A stretch of DNA of 64,000 bases. Origin: Paralichthys olivaceus (Eukaryota > Chordata > Actinopteri > Pleuronectiformes > Paralichthyidae). The stretch covers positions 9,775,001-9,839,000 of the forward strand of contig NC_091106.1 of NCBI RefSeq assembly GCF_024713975.1, read 5' to 3'. The translations under genes and the position numbers were made by a program. Below the pieces are notes generated by a model. It saw only the letters and a program-made list of their open reading frames with translations. It had not been told where the DNA came from and made no database searches. Below are positions 24,501 to 38,900 of the stretch, piece by piece; within the stretch, counting starts at the first letter, position 1, and each line of letters opens with the position of its first letter.

Positions 24501-27147
24501 TATCATATTATTGTCAGACACCTCATAAATGGCAAAGCCAATGGTCTCAAGGTCGCGGTTAAGCCTCTTCTGTTGTCGTGAATTCTTCTGCATCAGCCCC
24601 ACCAGAAATGTACATCCATCCTCGCCGTCCAGAGGATCGTCATCCACGTTCTCCAGACGCACCACAAACTGAGGGTTGGACGAGAACGTGGCTGGAACAC
24701 ATTCAGAAAAAGTGAGGTAGTATATACACAGAACGTCTTGCTCAGACATAACTGCACAAATGATTTTCTTTTCTCTCACCTGCGTTATTGCGGCAGCCAC
24801 CAGCTGTGGAGCCAGTTCGCCACATCCCTTCAAACTGGTAGTGGTTCCAGTGGCCCACGGTGTCGCTCATGAGCGTGTCCGGGGTCAAGTTACAGATCTC
24901 CAGCTTGGAGAAGTGCCTGATGAAGTCAGAGAAGGACATCCTGGCAAGAGGAAAATATATATTATATAATATATTTTAAAAAATATTTTTATCTCAGTTT
25001 GACTTCACTTCACAGCCTGAGTCTGAACGTAAACAGTTGCTGCTGGAGATATAGAAGATTATGATTATTAATCCATATTCTACCATCAACAAAACATTTA
25101 CATTTAACATTTACCAGAACTCTCCATCTTCCGCCACATGGTTGAAGTTTGATTTCTCATCTTTGCTGATGTAGTCCCATTCACTGGATCTAATAATAGT
25201 AATTATAAAACATTGTGCTTTAAAAAAATGCCTGGAATTAATCAATGGTAGCTGATGGTTTTTTATATACAGTTATTTACCCATCACTCCAAGGCCCTGT
25301 CCACTCCACTTGACCCCACGGGTTCCTGATGCGGACCAGTTGAACCATTCTGCCTCTGTAATAAACCTGCGGAAAGAGCAAGAGTTTAATATATAAGGAA
25401 GATGTGCAGTTTAATTAAAGGGAAAAAAGTGTTGTAGTACCTCTTCCGCTCCAGTGACTGAATATGCATGTCCCTTCACAAGTTTCAGAGATGTGACTGC
25501 CTCCGTCTCATAGGCACTGCTTATCTGAGAGCACCAATAGCATAATAGTTTAAATGTTGGATTGTTTGCAGATAGTCATGTAAATCAGTAGTAAAATAAG
25601 ATTTACGTCAATAGAGCAGCCGAGCAGTGAACCCAGCTTCAGGGCCCTACGTATGATCTGGAAGATATTTGCTGGAGCTTTGTTTAAGGAGTATATCTCT
25701 GCAATTCCTCCCGTGAAATCCTCAAAACCTTCAATAGTGTTTCCACCTGAAAGAGCCTCATAGCAACCAGTCACCCTGTTGGACACAGAGAGACGAGGAT
25801 ACATAACACGTTCACAGATGAACTGATATGTCGATTTGGGAATAAAAGGAAGATAATACATACTTTGCATAGGCCTTCTCCAGTAGAGCGCTCCAAAACT
25901 CGGAGCCCTCCGCTGAGTGGACAAACAGCAGCTTTCCATCTCTGGTGGGCAAACGGTCGTCGACCACCACATCCACCCACTCACCATACTGCCAGAACTG
26001 TGACGAAAATATTTCTAGCATTTAATTAATGGCATTTAAGTAGTTCTTAACCTGCCTGTGTGATTGTATGTTTTGTCTGCGTGGCAGGTGATTACATCAT
26101 ACACAAATGTAAAAAAGCCTTTGCCAGACCTGGAAGTGAAATATCCCGGCGTAATCCTCTGTGAAACTTTGTCCAGGAGGCACCACACGAGCCAGGATGC
26201 GGTGGTCCAGGGTCAGCGAAGCTATAGCAGCCAGGAGCCAGCAGTCACCTGTAACAGAGCAGTATGCATGTTCCAACAAACTTCCTTTGTAAAGCTCAAC
26301 AGACGAATGGGTGGAGGGTTTATTCTACAGATATTTTTGGTCTTCTTGTTAAAGCCATTACACTCCATCATCCATCCATTTTCTTTCCCTTCACTTACCC
26401 AGAGCTCCCTGGCAAATGTCTGTCCTCGTGGCTCCATCATCAATAAACTTAGGGTTGGAACACAGCTCCTTTAAAGAGCAGCGAACAGTGACAATGAGCT
26501 TTTCATATTAGTATTAGTATTAAGAAGCATTTAATGAACCCTGTCTATTTTGATCCACATATTCATAAATTCGGCAAAAAAAGTAATAGGTACAAATGTG
26601 TGTGTGTTTGTGTGTAGACCAAAAACGTGTAGGCTATAGTACACCAGCGATGTGTTTCCTTTGATAAATCTGGATAAAAGATATTTAACACTATAAAGTA
26701 CTATAATAGCAATGCAAATGGATTGTACAGTGTAACACCACTGAGACTGCAGGAGGTGCCATAAAATTATTTAGATGATTTGATTGATTTAAGTACTAAA
26801 CAATTTTAAATACATTATCTTTACTTATGCTCCCACAATTCTTAGTTTTAGTTTTTCATATTACAGAATATTTTTGTTCTGATAGCCGTGTCTCTCTTGC
26901 AGCTACCTACCTTTGGCCTCTTCCAGACAACACCCCTGGTCTTGGATGAGTATGGGCCCAGGTCATTGTAGCCCAGCGATTTCCTCTCCGCTGGAAACCG
27001 GTTGTCCTCAAAGAGACGTCCACTCTTCAGACACTGCTGCCGCAAACTCTGATAGTCCTGCTGGGAGAACTTCACCGCCCGCTGGTTGGTGCCAATGCCT
27101 TGCTCCCTCTCCTTCTGGTGGGCCAGTCGGTCTGCCGTGGATGTCAT
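21549..27147 (-). CDS. Calpain catalytic subunit, CAPN2/CAPN8-like (tandem copy B)
   Basis: 21 exons, 700 residues. Exons: 27147-26911, 26468-26399, 26248-26130, 25997-25864, 25775-25607, 25524-25441, 25366-25281, 25189-25115, 24940-24780, 24691-24522, 24414-24403 (12 bp), 24246-24035, 23840-23804, 23646-23581, 23506-23449, 23364-23300, 22792-22724, 22625-22547, 21951-21835, 21719-21661, 21572-21549. Start ATG 27147 ([10 protein letters not shown]); the in-frame codons upstream lack an ATG. Catalytic Cys in [12 protein letters not shown], His in KLVKGHAYS, Asn in [11 protein letters not shown]. The C2-like domain has acidic loop [13 protein letters not shown], the penta-EF-hand domain includes [13 protein letters not shown], and the tail is QWLCLAIN, which resembles the WLC tails of CAPN2/CAPN8. 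Same exon plan and orientation as copy A, whose start lies 989 bp downstream. All elements for an active Ca2+-dependent protease (with a small regulatory subunit encoded elsewhere) are present. Confidence 0.9.
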
Positions 27148-30100
27148 CCTCACTTCGGACAAGATCTACACTCACTGGATGGTGGGCCTGGATTTGTCTC
27201 TTCGTGAGAAGAGCTGGCGTGTCTTTGTTCCAGCTTCCTTTATAGCTGCCACAGGTGATGGAAATACAGAGTATGATCACAGACAGGGAGGGGCCGCAAA
27301 TGGACAGGTGAGGCAAACAGAGCAGACAAAAGCAACCCTAGGCAAATTACCTGAGAGATAGCTGTGGCCACAGCTCAAATACAAACAGGGACACACCTAT
27401 GAGCGACTCCGAGCATCATGCTCATTTCCTCTTTTATTAACTTCCACTTCAAAAGCAAAGGAAACCAACTATATTAAGTAACAGGCATTCTACAACAATC
27501 ATTTACAAAAACATCCCATAAAATAAGATGAAACAATAGAGATGTTTTCCTCTGGTTATTGTAGGGGATTAAGTTCACACAGAGCCAAGAATTGAGACAT
27601 GGAAGATTAAATGGTTGTACTAAAGTAACTGTTGAGCAAGACTCAGAGTAGCAAAGTAATGACATTGCAACATTGAGCCTGAGGGATGTCTGTGTGCAAT
27701 CAGCAAATACATTATGATTCAATATGGCTATAATGTAATGCCCATATGAATAGAATACATTATTAGTGGACATAAACTGCATAACAAATAATTAATTATA
27801 CATGTACTGTTGTTTTTACCAAACAGCTGACAGACATCAACCATTGACTTTATGTAAGTAAAATACCACGTATGCCTTGATGTAGCACGTGTGATTTGGT
27901 TCCTGTTCTCAGCAGTTTTGATTAAATTAGCTGATATTCAGCAGAGTGGGACATGTAGTGCTGCCCTGGGGATTTCTAATGAAACACCAGTTCAAAGTTT
28001 ACTTTGAGGGTGTTTACATCCATAAAGCTTTTTTAAATCACTTTCAGAGGACCGAAAGTAATTGAGCAAATAATGTAATGTTAATGTTATTTGTGTTAAT
28101 GTTAATGTCAATGTCAACTTGAATTAAACTACTTGAGTACATTTTGTTTCCAGCTGGTAAACCTGTAAACTTCACATTAGCTTTGAGGCTCTTATTTCCC
28201 TTTCTGTTTAACAGTATGTTGGGGAGCTTTTTAAATGCAACTCTGTTATTTACTCAAGACGTTTTCATCGGTTTTGGTCTTGGGGGAGTATTTTGCTTTT
28301 TAGAATCTCCATGTTCTAAACTAGACTCACCCACTTAATGCTGACTTTAACTAATTGCCTTTTGCTTGGCTGGTCATTTATTGCAGATTTTTGATTTTTA
28401 AGACCTGCTGCCTTTGAAAATGGGAATTAACAAAAACATTAACAAAATTATGAGCTGACAGATTCTTATATGCTACATAGAGTTGAAAGGAGATAATAAT
28501 TATGAAACTCATATTCTACTTATATTCTACTTACTGTATATACACAAGAGTATCTAGAGTTTGATATAAAAAAAAAAAAACGTTTCCTTTCTGTTTGGGT
28601 GTGACTTGATAGTTGTCAGTAATTTAACAACCCACAAACTGTCATAGATTCAGATTAAATTTTTGCTAAAAGCAAAATCTTGATTGAAGCACAGAAGTAT
28701 GCGATTTATATAGCATCACCTTTTTTTCCACCAGATCTACACCGACCTCAAACCAGAATGAAGAGCTCAGAGGAAAAAAAACCCTGTAAATAACCAAAAC
28801 TAGTTCACCTTTGGCTAAAAATATTGCATTCATGTCGAACCCATCCCCAAAACATAAAAAGTTAATTTACAAAATAAGATTCCATTACCACCTAATGACA
28901 CTTGAACAGGCCTATTTATATATTTTTTTTTCTGTGTTGGTCTGTGTGGTCCAGATGACACAGGCACTTACTCCAGGATAAGGATTTAAAGAAATGTATG
29001 CTAATATTTACTTTTCCAGGTAGCAGTCCATATTATTTACTTAGTCATTGTCAACTCAATCAGCTCCAAACATTCTGAGATAAAGACGACAGTGGGACTG
29101 CCACTTTCCCTCTGATTGAATCAGATTGCACGCTCAGTTTAAAACTGTGTATGTAACTGTGTATCTCTCTCTCTATATATATAGTTTATATATGTATATA
29201 TTGTGACTGTCAAACATGCTTACGCCTCTTGAACATAAACTTCTTGTCAGTGGAGCCACAATTACCCGTGACCGCATTACAAAGTAATACAGGAGATTTA
29301 CATATGTAGCTGGTTTGATCTCTAGGCTGTCAGTCTTAAATAAAATAAATGCGGTGGCAAGGTGACCTATAACCTCTGCGCTGATTTACTGCAGATTATT
29401 TATTAGTTGGCTCACAACTCTTTCATTATCAAGAGGATTGACATAGATGAGCGTTGGATTTCACCTTAGTAACCATATCATATGAGCAATATAGTGATGG
29501 CATTTAATATCGACCTGTCAACAACATAGTTTCTATTTCAGTGAGCTTTGCTTTCTGACACATACATGTGTATTGAGGACGGCAGCAGTTTATATTGACA
29601 CCTCTTGTGATATCTACTACTTAGGAAGGGGCAGTTATTTCAGTTTTAGTAATGATGTGTTTATTAAAGGCATCTATACATAGAGCTTCAATTCTTATGG
29701 TTCTTCCATATATGGTAACCTCGTTTCAGAGCAGCTGAGGACAGTTGGGGTATTCATCCAACACTTTATCAGTATCAAAATTCCAGATATCAGACATTCA
29801 TAACTCTGTTAACATGCAAATATTCCTCTATCCTCTTGTTTACCTCTGAAAGTGAGCTATAACTTGTATACACATGTCACTTTAGTTTTACACTGGTTGA
29901 TTTTTGTCTCACACTCTGAATGTACTGTACATATTGTATTTGATTTGATTTATATTGAGCTCTATTTTGTTGACCTGGCCTAACCTGACCTTCTCGTCCA
30001 ACACTCTTTATAGTACCATTGACCCTGTGTTAACTTATATATGACAAGTAAAACTGCATTATTATGTTAAAAAAACATTAATCATTAGATATAATTCTTT

Positions 30101-32921
30101 GAATTTTAATAGACCCTTTTCTGATTCTGTATTTCTTTAGTTCATATTTATGTTGAATATATAGACTTACCAAATGATAAGTATATCTTCATACTTAAAT
30201 ACTTACTAAGTAAATTCTAACTTTATATTTTTCTATGACATTGCTCGTATTGCTGACCTGTCCTTCTTGTCCAACACTCTTTGAGAGATTGAAAAAAAAA
30301 TGTATTGATTGTATATTGATATTAATTCTTTTGGTTCCAAAATAATTATACTACTGTATAAGTAAGTGTGTTGGTGTAATTGATACATACATAATTCAGT
30401 ATATTACTCCCTCACTTTGTTGAACTAATTGTGTATTTGTGGCACCAGACTGAAGGATAGCACTATACTACTACACTATGCTGCACTATTATAAAAAATA
30501 ATATCTGTAAGTAATAATATCTATAATATGATATCATTTATATAATTGAGCTGTACTTTAACCTCACTGTCCTCAGCAACTCTTGTGGCAGTGCGTGGTA
30601 CTGCTGGGTGTGAGCCAGTGGCTCCTCCTCTTCTTCCTGTTGGGGTGTCTCCTGCAGTGTGTGTGCGCGCGTGCAGTGGAAAGGGGTGGACCTGCGCTCC
30701 TGTTCACCGGATCTCAGTCCCTGTCACAGATTTGCACGACTGTCCCCCCACGACTGTTCTTGCAGAGCTTTAAATTGTCTTTTGAAGCGCTGGTGAGTGC
30801 AGCTCCTCTCCTTTCTCTTTATTTAGAATCAGTGCGCTGTGTTAACCGGCTTAAGGTTAACGGTGCCTCGTGATTTTATTGTAGTGTGTAGGCCTCTGTG
30901 TTGGCTGGTGCGCTCCACTGCATGTTGTGGCGTTACAGTCTGCACGGATACAGCCGTCAGACTGAATGTGACAGATGTGGTTCCTGTGTGACCCGCAGGT
31001 ACTGGTTCAGAGGAGAAATCTGTGGCTGCAGCCCAGTGCGCACACCATGTAAACACAGGCCTACTTATACTACTGAGCAGGTGCTGCTCAGAATCAAAAT
31101 AGGAGCCTGTATTAAATACCTGACATACTGTGACTATTTTAAATAGTGAAGAGCTTATCATCATCATCATCATCAATTCATAAATTTGGCAAAACATGCG
31201 CAGGGTTATTCTGGCTTTTACGCGCAGGCCAGGTTTACATTTAGAGGGTATTGCGTTGGTTTTATGTTATTGTTGGGGTTGAAGTCCCATGGATGACATC
31301 ACCACCGCAGGACTGCATGGATCAGCTTTTCTTTGTCCATCCGGAGTGAAAATACAGGAGAGAGATCCTTTTGGTAATTTGACAGCCTCTCTCTAGCTGT
31401 TTGTCAGAGCACAGGGACATTCCTGACGACTCTACAGGCATGTGGGGGCCCTCAGGGTTGTTGGGGGCCAGCCCTATAAACACTCTCCCTGCCTGCAGAA
31501 TAGTTTCTCTAATAATGAACTGTTTTGCACAGCAACATATCTGATTTCTTTATTCTAACGCCATCATTTGTCTCCTATCTCTCTCTGGCTCCTTCACATC
31601 CGCAGCTTCATCCAAGTTTTCCCGTCCAACAATGAATGCCTGGTCTCTTTAATGAACTCGGCTCATTATTATTCCTCTGCGGTAGATCAGAGGGGCATAG
31701 AAGACTACCCCGTGTCCCAGTGTTCTGATTCAGACAGTTCCAGCCAAGTGAAAATTTTCAATCCAACAAGCAGCTTGTTGATGCATTGGATTCTCTTTTT
31801 CTCACGAAGCTATTATATCCTCTCTGGAGACTTCACTGACAGCTGTGAACTTCTCTAACATTTTAAAGCATTCAGGGAAGAGAAAAAGATCCCCACTGAG
31901 TTTTAAAGTTTCCATTAGGACCTGTTTTTCCTGCCTCACCAACTACTTACAATCACAATTATTTGAAAGAGTAACACTTTTGTTTTCACACTGTGTTAAA
32001 ACATCAGGATTTGACATTTTCTCTCCTTTTTTGTTTCATTGCTCCCCTCTGGCCGCCTATACAGTCAAGGTATCACGTTTCTAACTCACTTTGTTATCCC
32101 TGTGTTTGCTGTGTTTAAGGTGGTGCTCTGCTGCTCATGTCTCGCATTCCTGTCGTCACTTTACATCTAAACAAGCTCTCTGTATTTCTGTTAATTCTCT
32201 GTAGTTTCTCACTGAAGCTTCATTTACTTTGATTTTTGTTTATGTCACCACTTACCATTACCATCCTCCACTCACCAGTATTGTCAGGAAGAGGCCCATA
32301 TTATTGCTAATGCACTTTTGCAGAGCTGCTGCCTGGACTTTGGAAATGCTGAGGTCATGAGTCTAACCAACAAACCCCCGATACTCTAAATCTTTCTATT
32401 TAGTTGGACTTTTTACATTTTTATTAACTGCTTAATAATTACTTTTCAGGCAAATCCTCACCAAACTTTGGAAAAGTGTTGGGGATCAAAAAAATGTGTC
32501 TTCATCAAATATACTTTATTTTGTTGTCCTTAAACTGGTCAGAAAAATCTGATGAATCACCTTCTACAACTCCTCATTAAGTTTATATTTAAAATTTTTG
32601 AATATAAAATCCTACCAGGCTGCTAAACCTGAACATTTACTACATGAATGTGATACCAAAGACCTGACCTCAGTTTCTTCAGTGGTCTCTTGTTATAATT
32701 TCAGCTTCAGACTAGAATCCACTCTAATCAGCTAATTAATCAGTAGCAATCAAATCCTCTTTAATCACTCATATAAACATTGTTTTTATACAAACCCTCT
32801 TACACCTGAATGGTTCTGAAACTCTTTATACAAGAGCGTGCCACTGATGAGCTTTCTGCTATTTATAGAAGACTCCGTGAGTACCCACCCACCACTGCCA
32901 TTATTTATATCTTGCACCAGA
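27148..32921. other. Divergent intergenic region between calpain B and the CAPN1/11-type calpain
   Basis: About 5.8 kb, AT rich. It should carry both promoters and any noncoding first exons. Seen: simple TTAATG-type repeats (28075-28120), two similar pieces ending TCCAACACTCTTT (around 29998 and 30270), and a more GC-rich stretch 30540-31100 with a hydrophobic open frame (30583-30873). A CAT trinucleotide run lies at 31158-31174. No complete gene was recognised. Confidence 0.4.
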
Positions 32922-35900
32922 ATGAATCCAGCTGGAGGGATATCTGCTACGATATACGCCAACAGGCTCCGAGCAGAAGGCATGGGCTCCAAAGACCAGG
33001 CGGTGCACTTCAACAACCAGGACTATGAGGCGCTGAAGCAGCAGTGTGTGGAGTCGGGCTCCCTGTTTGAGGACCCCTGCTTCCCCGCCGAGCCTCCATC
33101 CCTGGGCTTCAAGGAGCTCGCCCCCTATACCTCCAAAACTAGAGATGTGGAGTGGACGAGACCTACGGTGAGTAAACTGAGTGAAAGAGTTTATTATTAG
33201 CGTTTTTAGAGATTTTTTTAATATTCTTTTTTTATATATTTACACACAGATTTTTACAGATGTGGAAAAACTTGGAATATCTGTAAATACCCCTCTCATT
33301 ATTTTGAGGGAAAACCTCTTTCACAAGAGCAATTTCCTTGGACTCAACAGATTATTATATATGTAAGCAAACATATCAGTGACACTATCTTATTTCCAGT
33401 CTGCAATCTCAGACAGAATAGGACAAGTACGGACAGGAGCCTCTTGGACCACCGTCTGCAGCTGTCGGCATCGCATGTGTCTCTCTGACCACTCCCTGCT
33501 GGGACATTTGTTTACAGTGCCTCATTAAAACACACAGCGTTGATGTATAGATGGAAAGAATAGCAGTGCTTTGAAAGATGTGTCAAGTTAAAGGAGATCC
33601 CAATATGTGTTGATGTAATTGATTGAATTGTATTTAATTTCTCCATAGGAACTGATGGAGGACCCTCAGTTCATTGTGGGTGGTGCCACCAGGACAGACA
33701 TCTGTCAGGGAGCACTCGGTAAGTCCTTGTTGGTTATTAATGTTGAAATGATCATGAGTAGGAAGACATAACTGGATGGAGGCTTCCTCTCGCCCGCAGG
33801 TGACTGCTGGCTCTTGGCAGCCATTGCCTCACTCACCCTCAATGAGAGGCTTCTTCACCGGGTTGTCCCTCATGGACAGTCGTTCCAAGATGACTACGCT
33901 GGAATCTTCCACTTTCAGGTACTTCGCCTTCTGGTCTTGAATTTCTTTTCAGGATTGTGGTCTGACAGCTTGAGAGCAGGATTTCACATTTCAATTCTGT
34001 AATGCTTCCACTCAAAACCCTGCACTCACACTCAATTATACCCTGCTTGTGCTCAGATTTCCTGTCCTCAAGCCTCTGTGTAGGAGTATGACATCTGCTC
34101 TCATATTTCTCCTCTGATAATGGACTTTTTTTTCGTCTTTGCTTGGATTTTTTGTTTTTAAATTCCACAACCAATAGAACCAGCTGCAGTGTAAACAAAT
34201 GATTATGTCTTGCCCTTGTTGTGGATGTGTTAGCTTTATGTCTATGAGTCCTGTACAGGCAATAAATTCATCCCTTCAGTTTCCAATCGATCTGTTTGAA
34301 GTAAAAACAACACCCTCATGTAGCAGGACTCCAGCAGATCGCTGGTTAACATGAAGCAGCAAAAATCAAGGATCTCAATTCAATTTGTATGTTATGAGAA
34401 CACTGTTGTTAGAAGAAACTACAAAAACAAAACAGACACTGCTCTGTTTCCCTCACTGTAATTTATAGGAACATTACCGACAGCAAAAGTAACCAAAACG
34501 AGAATGGGACAATTTCATCCATCATCATTACACCTGGTGTTCTTTTGGCTGGGGAATTTTGTGCGATAAAATCCAGGAGTAGAGAAAAAAGTCTGCACGT
34601 GAAATCAATAAGTCCCGAGTCGTCAGATGTTGCTCTGTGTTGCAGTTCTGGCAGTTCGGCGAATGGGTGGACATCGTGATTGATGACAGGCTGCCTGTCA
34701 AAGACGGCGAGCTTATGTTTGTGCACTCTGCGGAGGGCAATGAATTCTGGAGTGCACTCTTGGAGAAGGCTTATGCTAAGTAGGTATTGAAAGCAGCCAG
34801 CAGCTGAATTATTTAACGTAAGAAGCTGTAAAGTACATTATGAAGTGCTGTTGAGGATTACAATCAAAGTGATGGGATGTTTTTTTAATGTGGCATCAGG
34901 CTGAATGGCTCCTATGAGGCTCTGTCCGGAGGAAGCACCACTGAGGGCTTTGAGGACTTCACGGGTGGCGTGTCCGAGATGTACGAGCTCAGCAAGGCTC
35001 CCAGAGATCTGTACAGGATCATTGGCAAAGCGCTGGAGAGAGGCTCTCTGCTGGGCTGCTCTATCGATGTAAGTGCTGAACACGCTGGCACAGCACCAAG
35101 ATACGCAGATCAAGATTGCACCATCTTTAGAAGTCCAATAATCTTAAAAGCTCTTGTATTTATTTCAAGGATTCCCAAACCTTTCAGCTCCTGCCCTCCA
35201 AAATAATGATGCCAGAGACGTTGGACCCACAATATCCCAGAGGATATTGATTTTGATTGATATTGAGCTAGTTTCTTAAAAAAAATCTTCTTTGTGCACA
35301 TATTGGTGCTATATATTAACCTGCTGCAACTGACATTGGGGCCCATAACTATATTTAATTCACATTCGGTTTTATCTTAAAATTGAATTTGTTTTAAGTT
35401 GATTCTGATTTCTGAAAATACTATTCCGATCCCCCCAAGGGGTCCTGACACCGAGTTTGACATCCATTGTGTTAGACTATTCACACTCAGTTGCAGTTGT
35501 CATGTTTTTATGTTGCTGCAGATCACCAGTGCCTTCGACATGGAGGCTGTTACATTCAAGAAACTGGTGAAGGGCCACGCCTACTCAGTCACTGCACTGA
35601 AGGAGGTCTGTGCATGACTCTGCTCTCATTAATAAGTTGTCATTATTAATAACAGAAAGAGTTAATCATTTCCCATCTCCCTGGTGTTATGTAGGTCGAT
35701 TTCCGTGGTAACATGACGCGCCTAATCCGAGTGCGTAACCCTTGGGGCCAGGTGGAGTGGACTGGTGCCTGGAGTGATAAGTGAGTAAATGTCTCTGATG
35801 TACTTTCATCCCTAGTTTCTTTTTCTTAATATCCTCTCTCTCAAGTGTTAATTCTCTTTACTCCTGTGTCTTTGGTAGTTCACCTGAATGGGATGAGATC

Positions 35901-38900
35901 GACTCTTCTGAACGAGAGGACCTACATCTTAAGATGGAAGACGGAGAGTTTTGGTAGGATGTCGCAGTATGGAGATTTGATTAATTTAATGTTGTCATTT
36001 TTAAGGAATGGTTAGGTTTGTTTGGGCCTTTTTGTAAGATTAGCAGATTGATTCAGCTCTCACACTTGTACTCTAGTCTAAATATCAAAGGGTAATGCCA
36101 GAATATTTCAACCTGGGCACTATGTTTATGAATGTGCGACAAAGCCACTTATTCTGGAAATTAGCAGTTGCCCCATCAGTTTACATTGCACATTACATTC
36201 ACATTAACACCAACTTGTTGTTTTTACACTTTGTATGAACATGAATTTATTATCACCCTCCTGGCTCCAGCTTCATGATTCAAAGACATATACGTGAATT
36301 GAACTTTGAACAAGAACCGAATGGACACAGTGTTGAAATATGCAAAAGTTGCACTCAGGATTTTTGACTCAAAGCTAATTTTAATCTTTCAGGATGTCCT
36401 TCAGTGATTTCACGAGGCAGTTTTCTCGCCTTGAGATCTGTAACCTGACTCCTGATGCTCTGAGCGAGGACAGTCTCAGCTACTGGAACACCATCAAGTT
36501 CCACGGCACCTGGAGAAGAGGCAGCACCGCTGGAGGCTGCAGGAACAACCCCAGTGAGTCCCAACTGTGTGGTCACAGGAAAAATCCCTTTCATGCACAA
36601 GTGTATATCTGACATAGATAATATTACTGATAAAGTTGTTAAGTGGTGATATTTCAAACAGCAAAACAATCAGGTCCTCTCGTGTTACTGTGAAACAGGC
36701 TAACACAAATGCACTGTCTCTGTAGACACGTTTTGGATCAACCCTCAGTATAAGATCACGCTGCTGGAGGAAGATGATGACCCCGAGGATGATGAGGTGG
36801 CGTGCAGTTTTCTAGTAGCGCTCATGCAGAAGGACCGCCGCAGACACCGGCGCCAAGGTCAGGACATGCACACCATTGGCTTTGCTCTCTATGAGGTGAG
36901 AACGCTGACAAATCAGAAAAACTCTCCTTGTCAATCTCATGGTTTACTCACCTAATATTATACATCTTCATTTCTTCCTTTATCTTTTTTTCAGATTCCA
37001 GAAGAGGTAGGTTCAGCATTAAAAAAAAAAAATACTACTGTTCATTAATAAAGGCTTATATATAAGATTCAAATCTTGATTTACAGCCGCATACAAACAA
37101 TATTTATTTTATTGTGCTGCTGATCATGTATTACATTCACATTATCTAAGGTGAACCAAACAGATTCATCCATCCCATGTGTTATTCCCTCCTGCCCTCA
37201 GTACAGAGGCTGCCAGAATGTCCACTTGAAGAAAAACTTCTTTTTGAGCAAGTCGTCGTGTGCACGCTCAGAGACCTTCATTAACCTGAGAGAGGTGAGC
37301 ACACGACTGCGTCTGCCCCCTGGAGAGTACCTCATCGTCCCCTCCACCTATGAACCAGGCAAAGAGGCCGACTTTGTCCTCAGGGTCTTCACTGAGAAGC
37401 AATCTGAAACTGAGTATGTGTCTTTCGTATGTGATGTTTATGTCATTTAATGTATTTGTGATGTGTGAAAGTAAAAATCACATAAATGTATATATGTTTT
37501 TGTCCATTGCAGAGAACTGGATGATGAAATCTCTGCTGATTTAGAAGATGATGTACGAATAAGTGACTCATGATCAAGAAAACATCATCTATTATTAATA
37601 TCATGAAGAAATAGGATCCTCAGTATATGTCACTGCTTTGTCTTTATTTTCCTACAGGAGGAAATAACTGAAGACAGCATTGATGACTCCTTTAAGTCTA
37701 TGTTTGCTCAGCTAGCAGGGGAGGTATGTTATGAAACACTTGTCTCACTGTTTTGAATCTCATTTGTATTCACTAACACTGCTTGAATAATTTTTTATAT
37801 ACAAATAAAATAGTGAAAACAGTAATTATATTTTAGTGCGGTATTTTTAGTGGTGTTTTGAATTAATATCTTAGATCCAAAATGGTATCACCATTGTTAT
37901 GTAATAAATAAAGTTAAAAATCCTGCTTTTACTTCAACTGGAAATGTGCGAATTCTCTTTTCTCGTCCGCGGTGTTTTCCAGGATATGGAGATTTCCATT
38001 CACGAGCTTCGGACCATTCTGAACAGAGTCATCACCCGGCGTGAGTTTTATTTTTAGCCAACAATTCTGAGGTGCTGGAAAGTTTACATATTAGTCATAC
38101 ATCTACCATTACTGTATTAGATTCCAATACAGAGTGGAGTCTATTTCCCATAATGCTCCTGTAACTGAGTCATTGTGGATTGGCCTGTTAAAGACAAGTG
38201 TTTTTGTTATTTCAGACAAGGACCTGAAGACTGATGGCTTCAGTATTGACTCATGCAGGACCATGGTCAATCTAATGGATGTATCCTCTTTAAATTATCA
38301 GGCGTGAACTGTAAAACATTTTATGAAGTGATTTTTCTTGGAAACAAAATAACTATTTAGCATTTAGTGATTTTCTGTGTGTAGTTTCTTGCCTTGACAC
38401 CATGGTTGTCAGAAAGATGGCAGTGCCCGTTTGGGACTGGTGGAGTTTCAGATCCTCTGGAACAAGATCCGTAAATGGCTGGTAAGTATAAATAACATAT
38501 TTGCAGGGTTAAGTAACACTTCAACTCTGTATTTCTACTTACATTTCTGCCACTGTCTCCCAGGTGATTTTTAGACAGTTCGACCTCGACAAGTCGGGGG
38601 CCATGAGCTCATATGAGATGCGTCTTGCTGTGGAGGCAGCAGGTACAATATAATTCCTGGGTATCATGTCCTCATTTGTACATGTACACTCACTCACAGA
38701 TGAGAACTGCAGCTCTTTCTCTATTTTGTTGTTGTTTTCTTTTGTAGGTTTTAAATTGAATAACAGACTGAACCAGGTCTTGGTCGCCCGGTACGCAGAG
38801 AATGAAATGGTTGACTTTGACAACTTCATCTGCTGCTTGGTCAAACTTGAAGCTATGTTTAGTGAGTAATAATGATGTAGATGACAGAAATATATAAACC

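Noticed and set aside
27148-27162. Five in-frame codons upstream of the calpain B ATG
   Set aside because: They begin with TTG, not ATG; the ATG at 27147 fits the family N terminus.
26913-27245. 110-codon plus-strand open frame over the calpain B first exon
   Set aside because: Antisense shadow of the coding exon and its 5' flank.
32838-32921. Upstream in-frame Met codons before the CAPN1/11-type calpain start
   Set aside because: The extra residues do not resemble calpain N termini; the ATG at 32922 gives the expected short N-terminal anchor helix.
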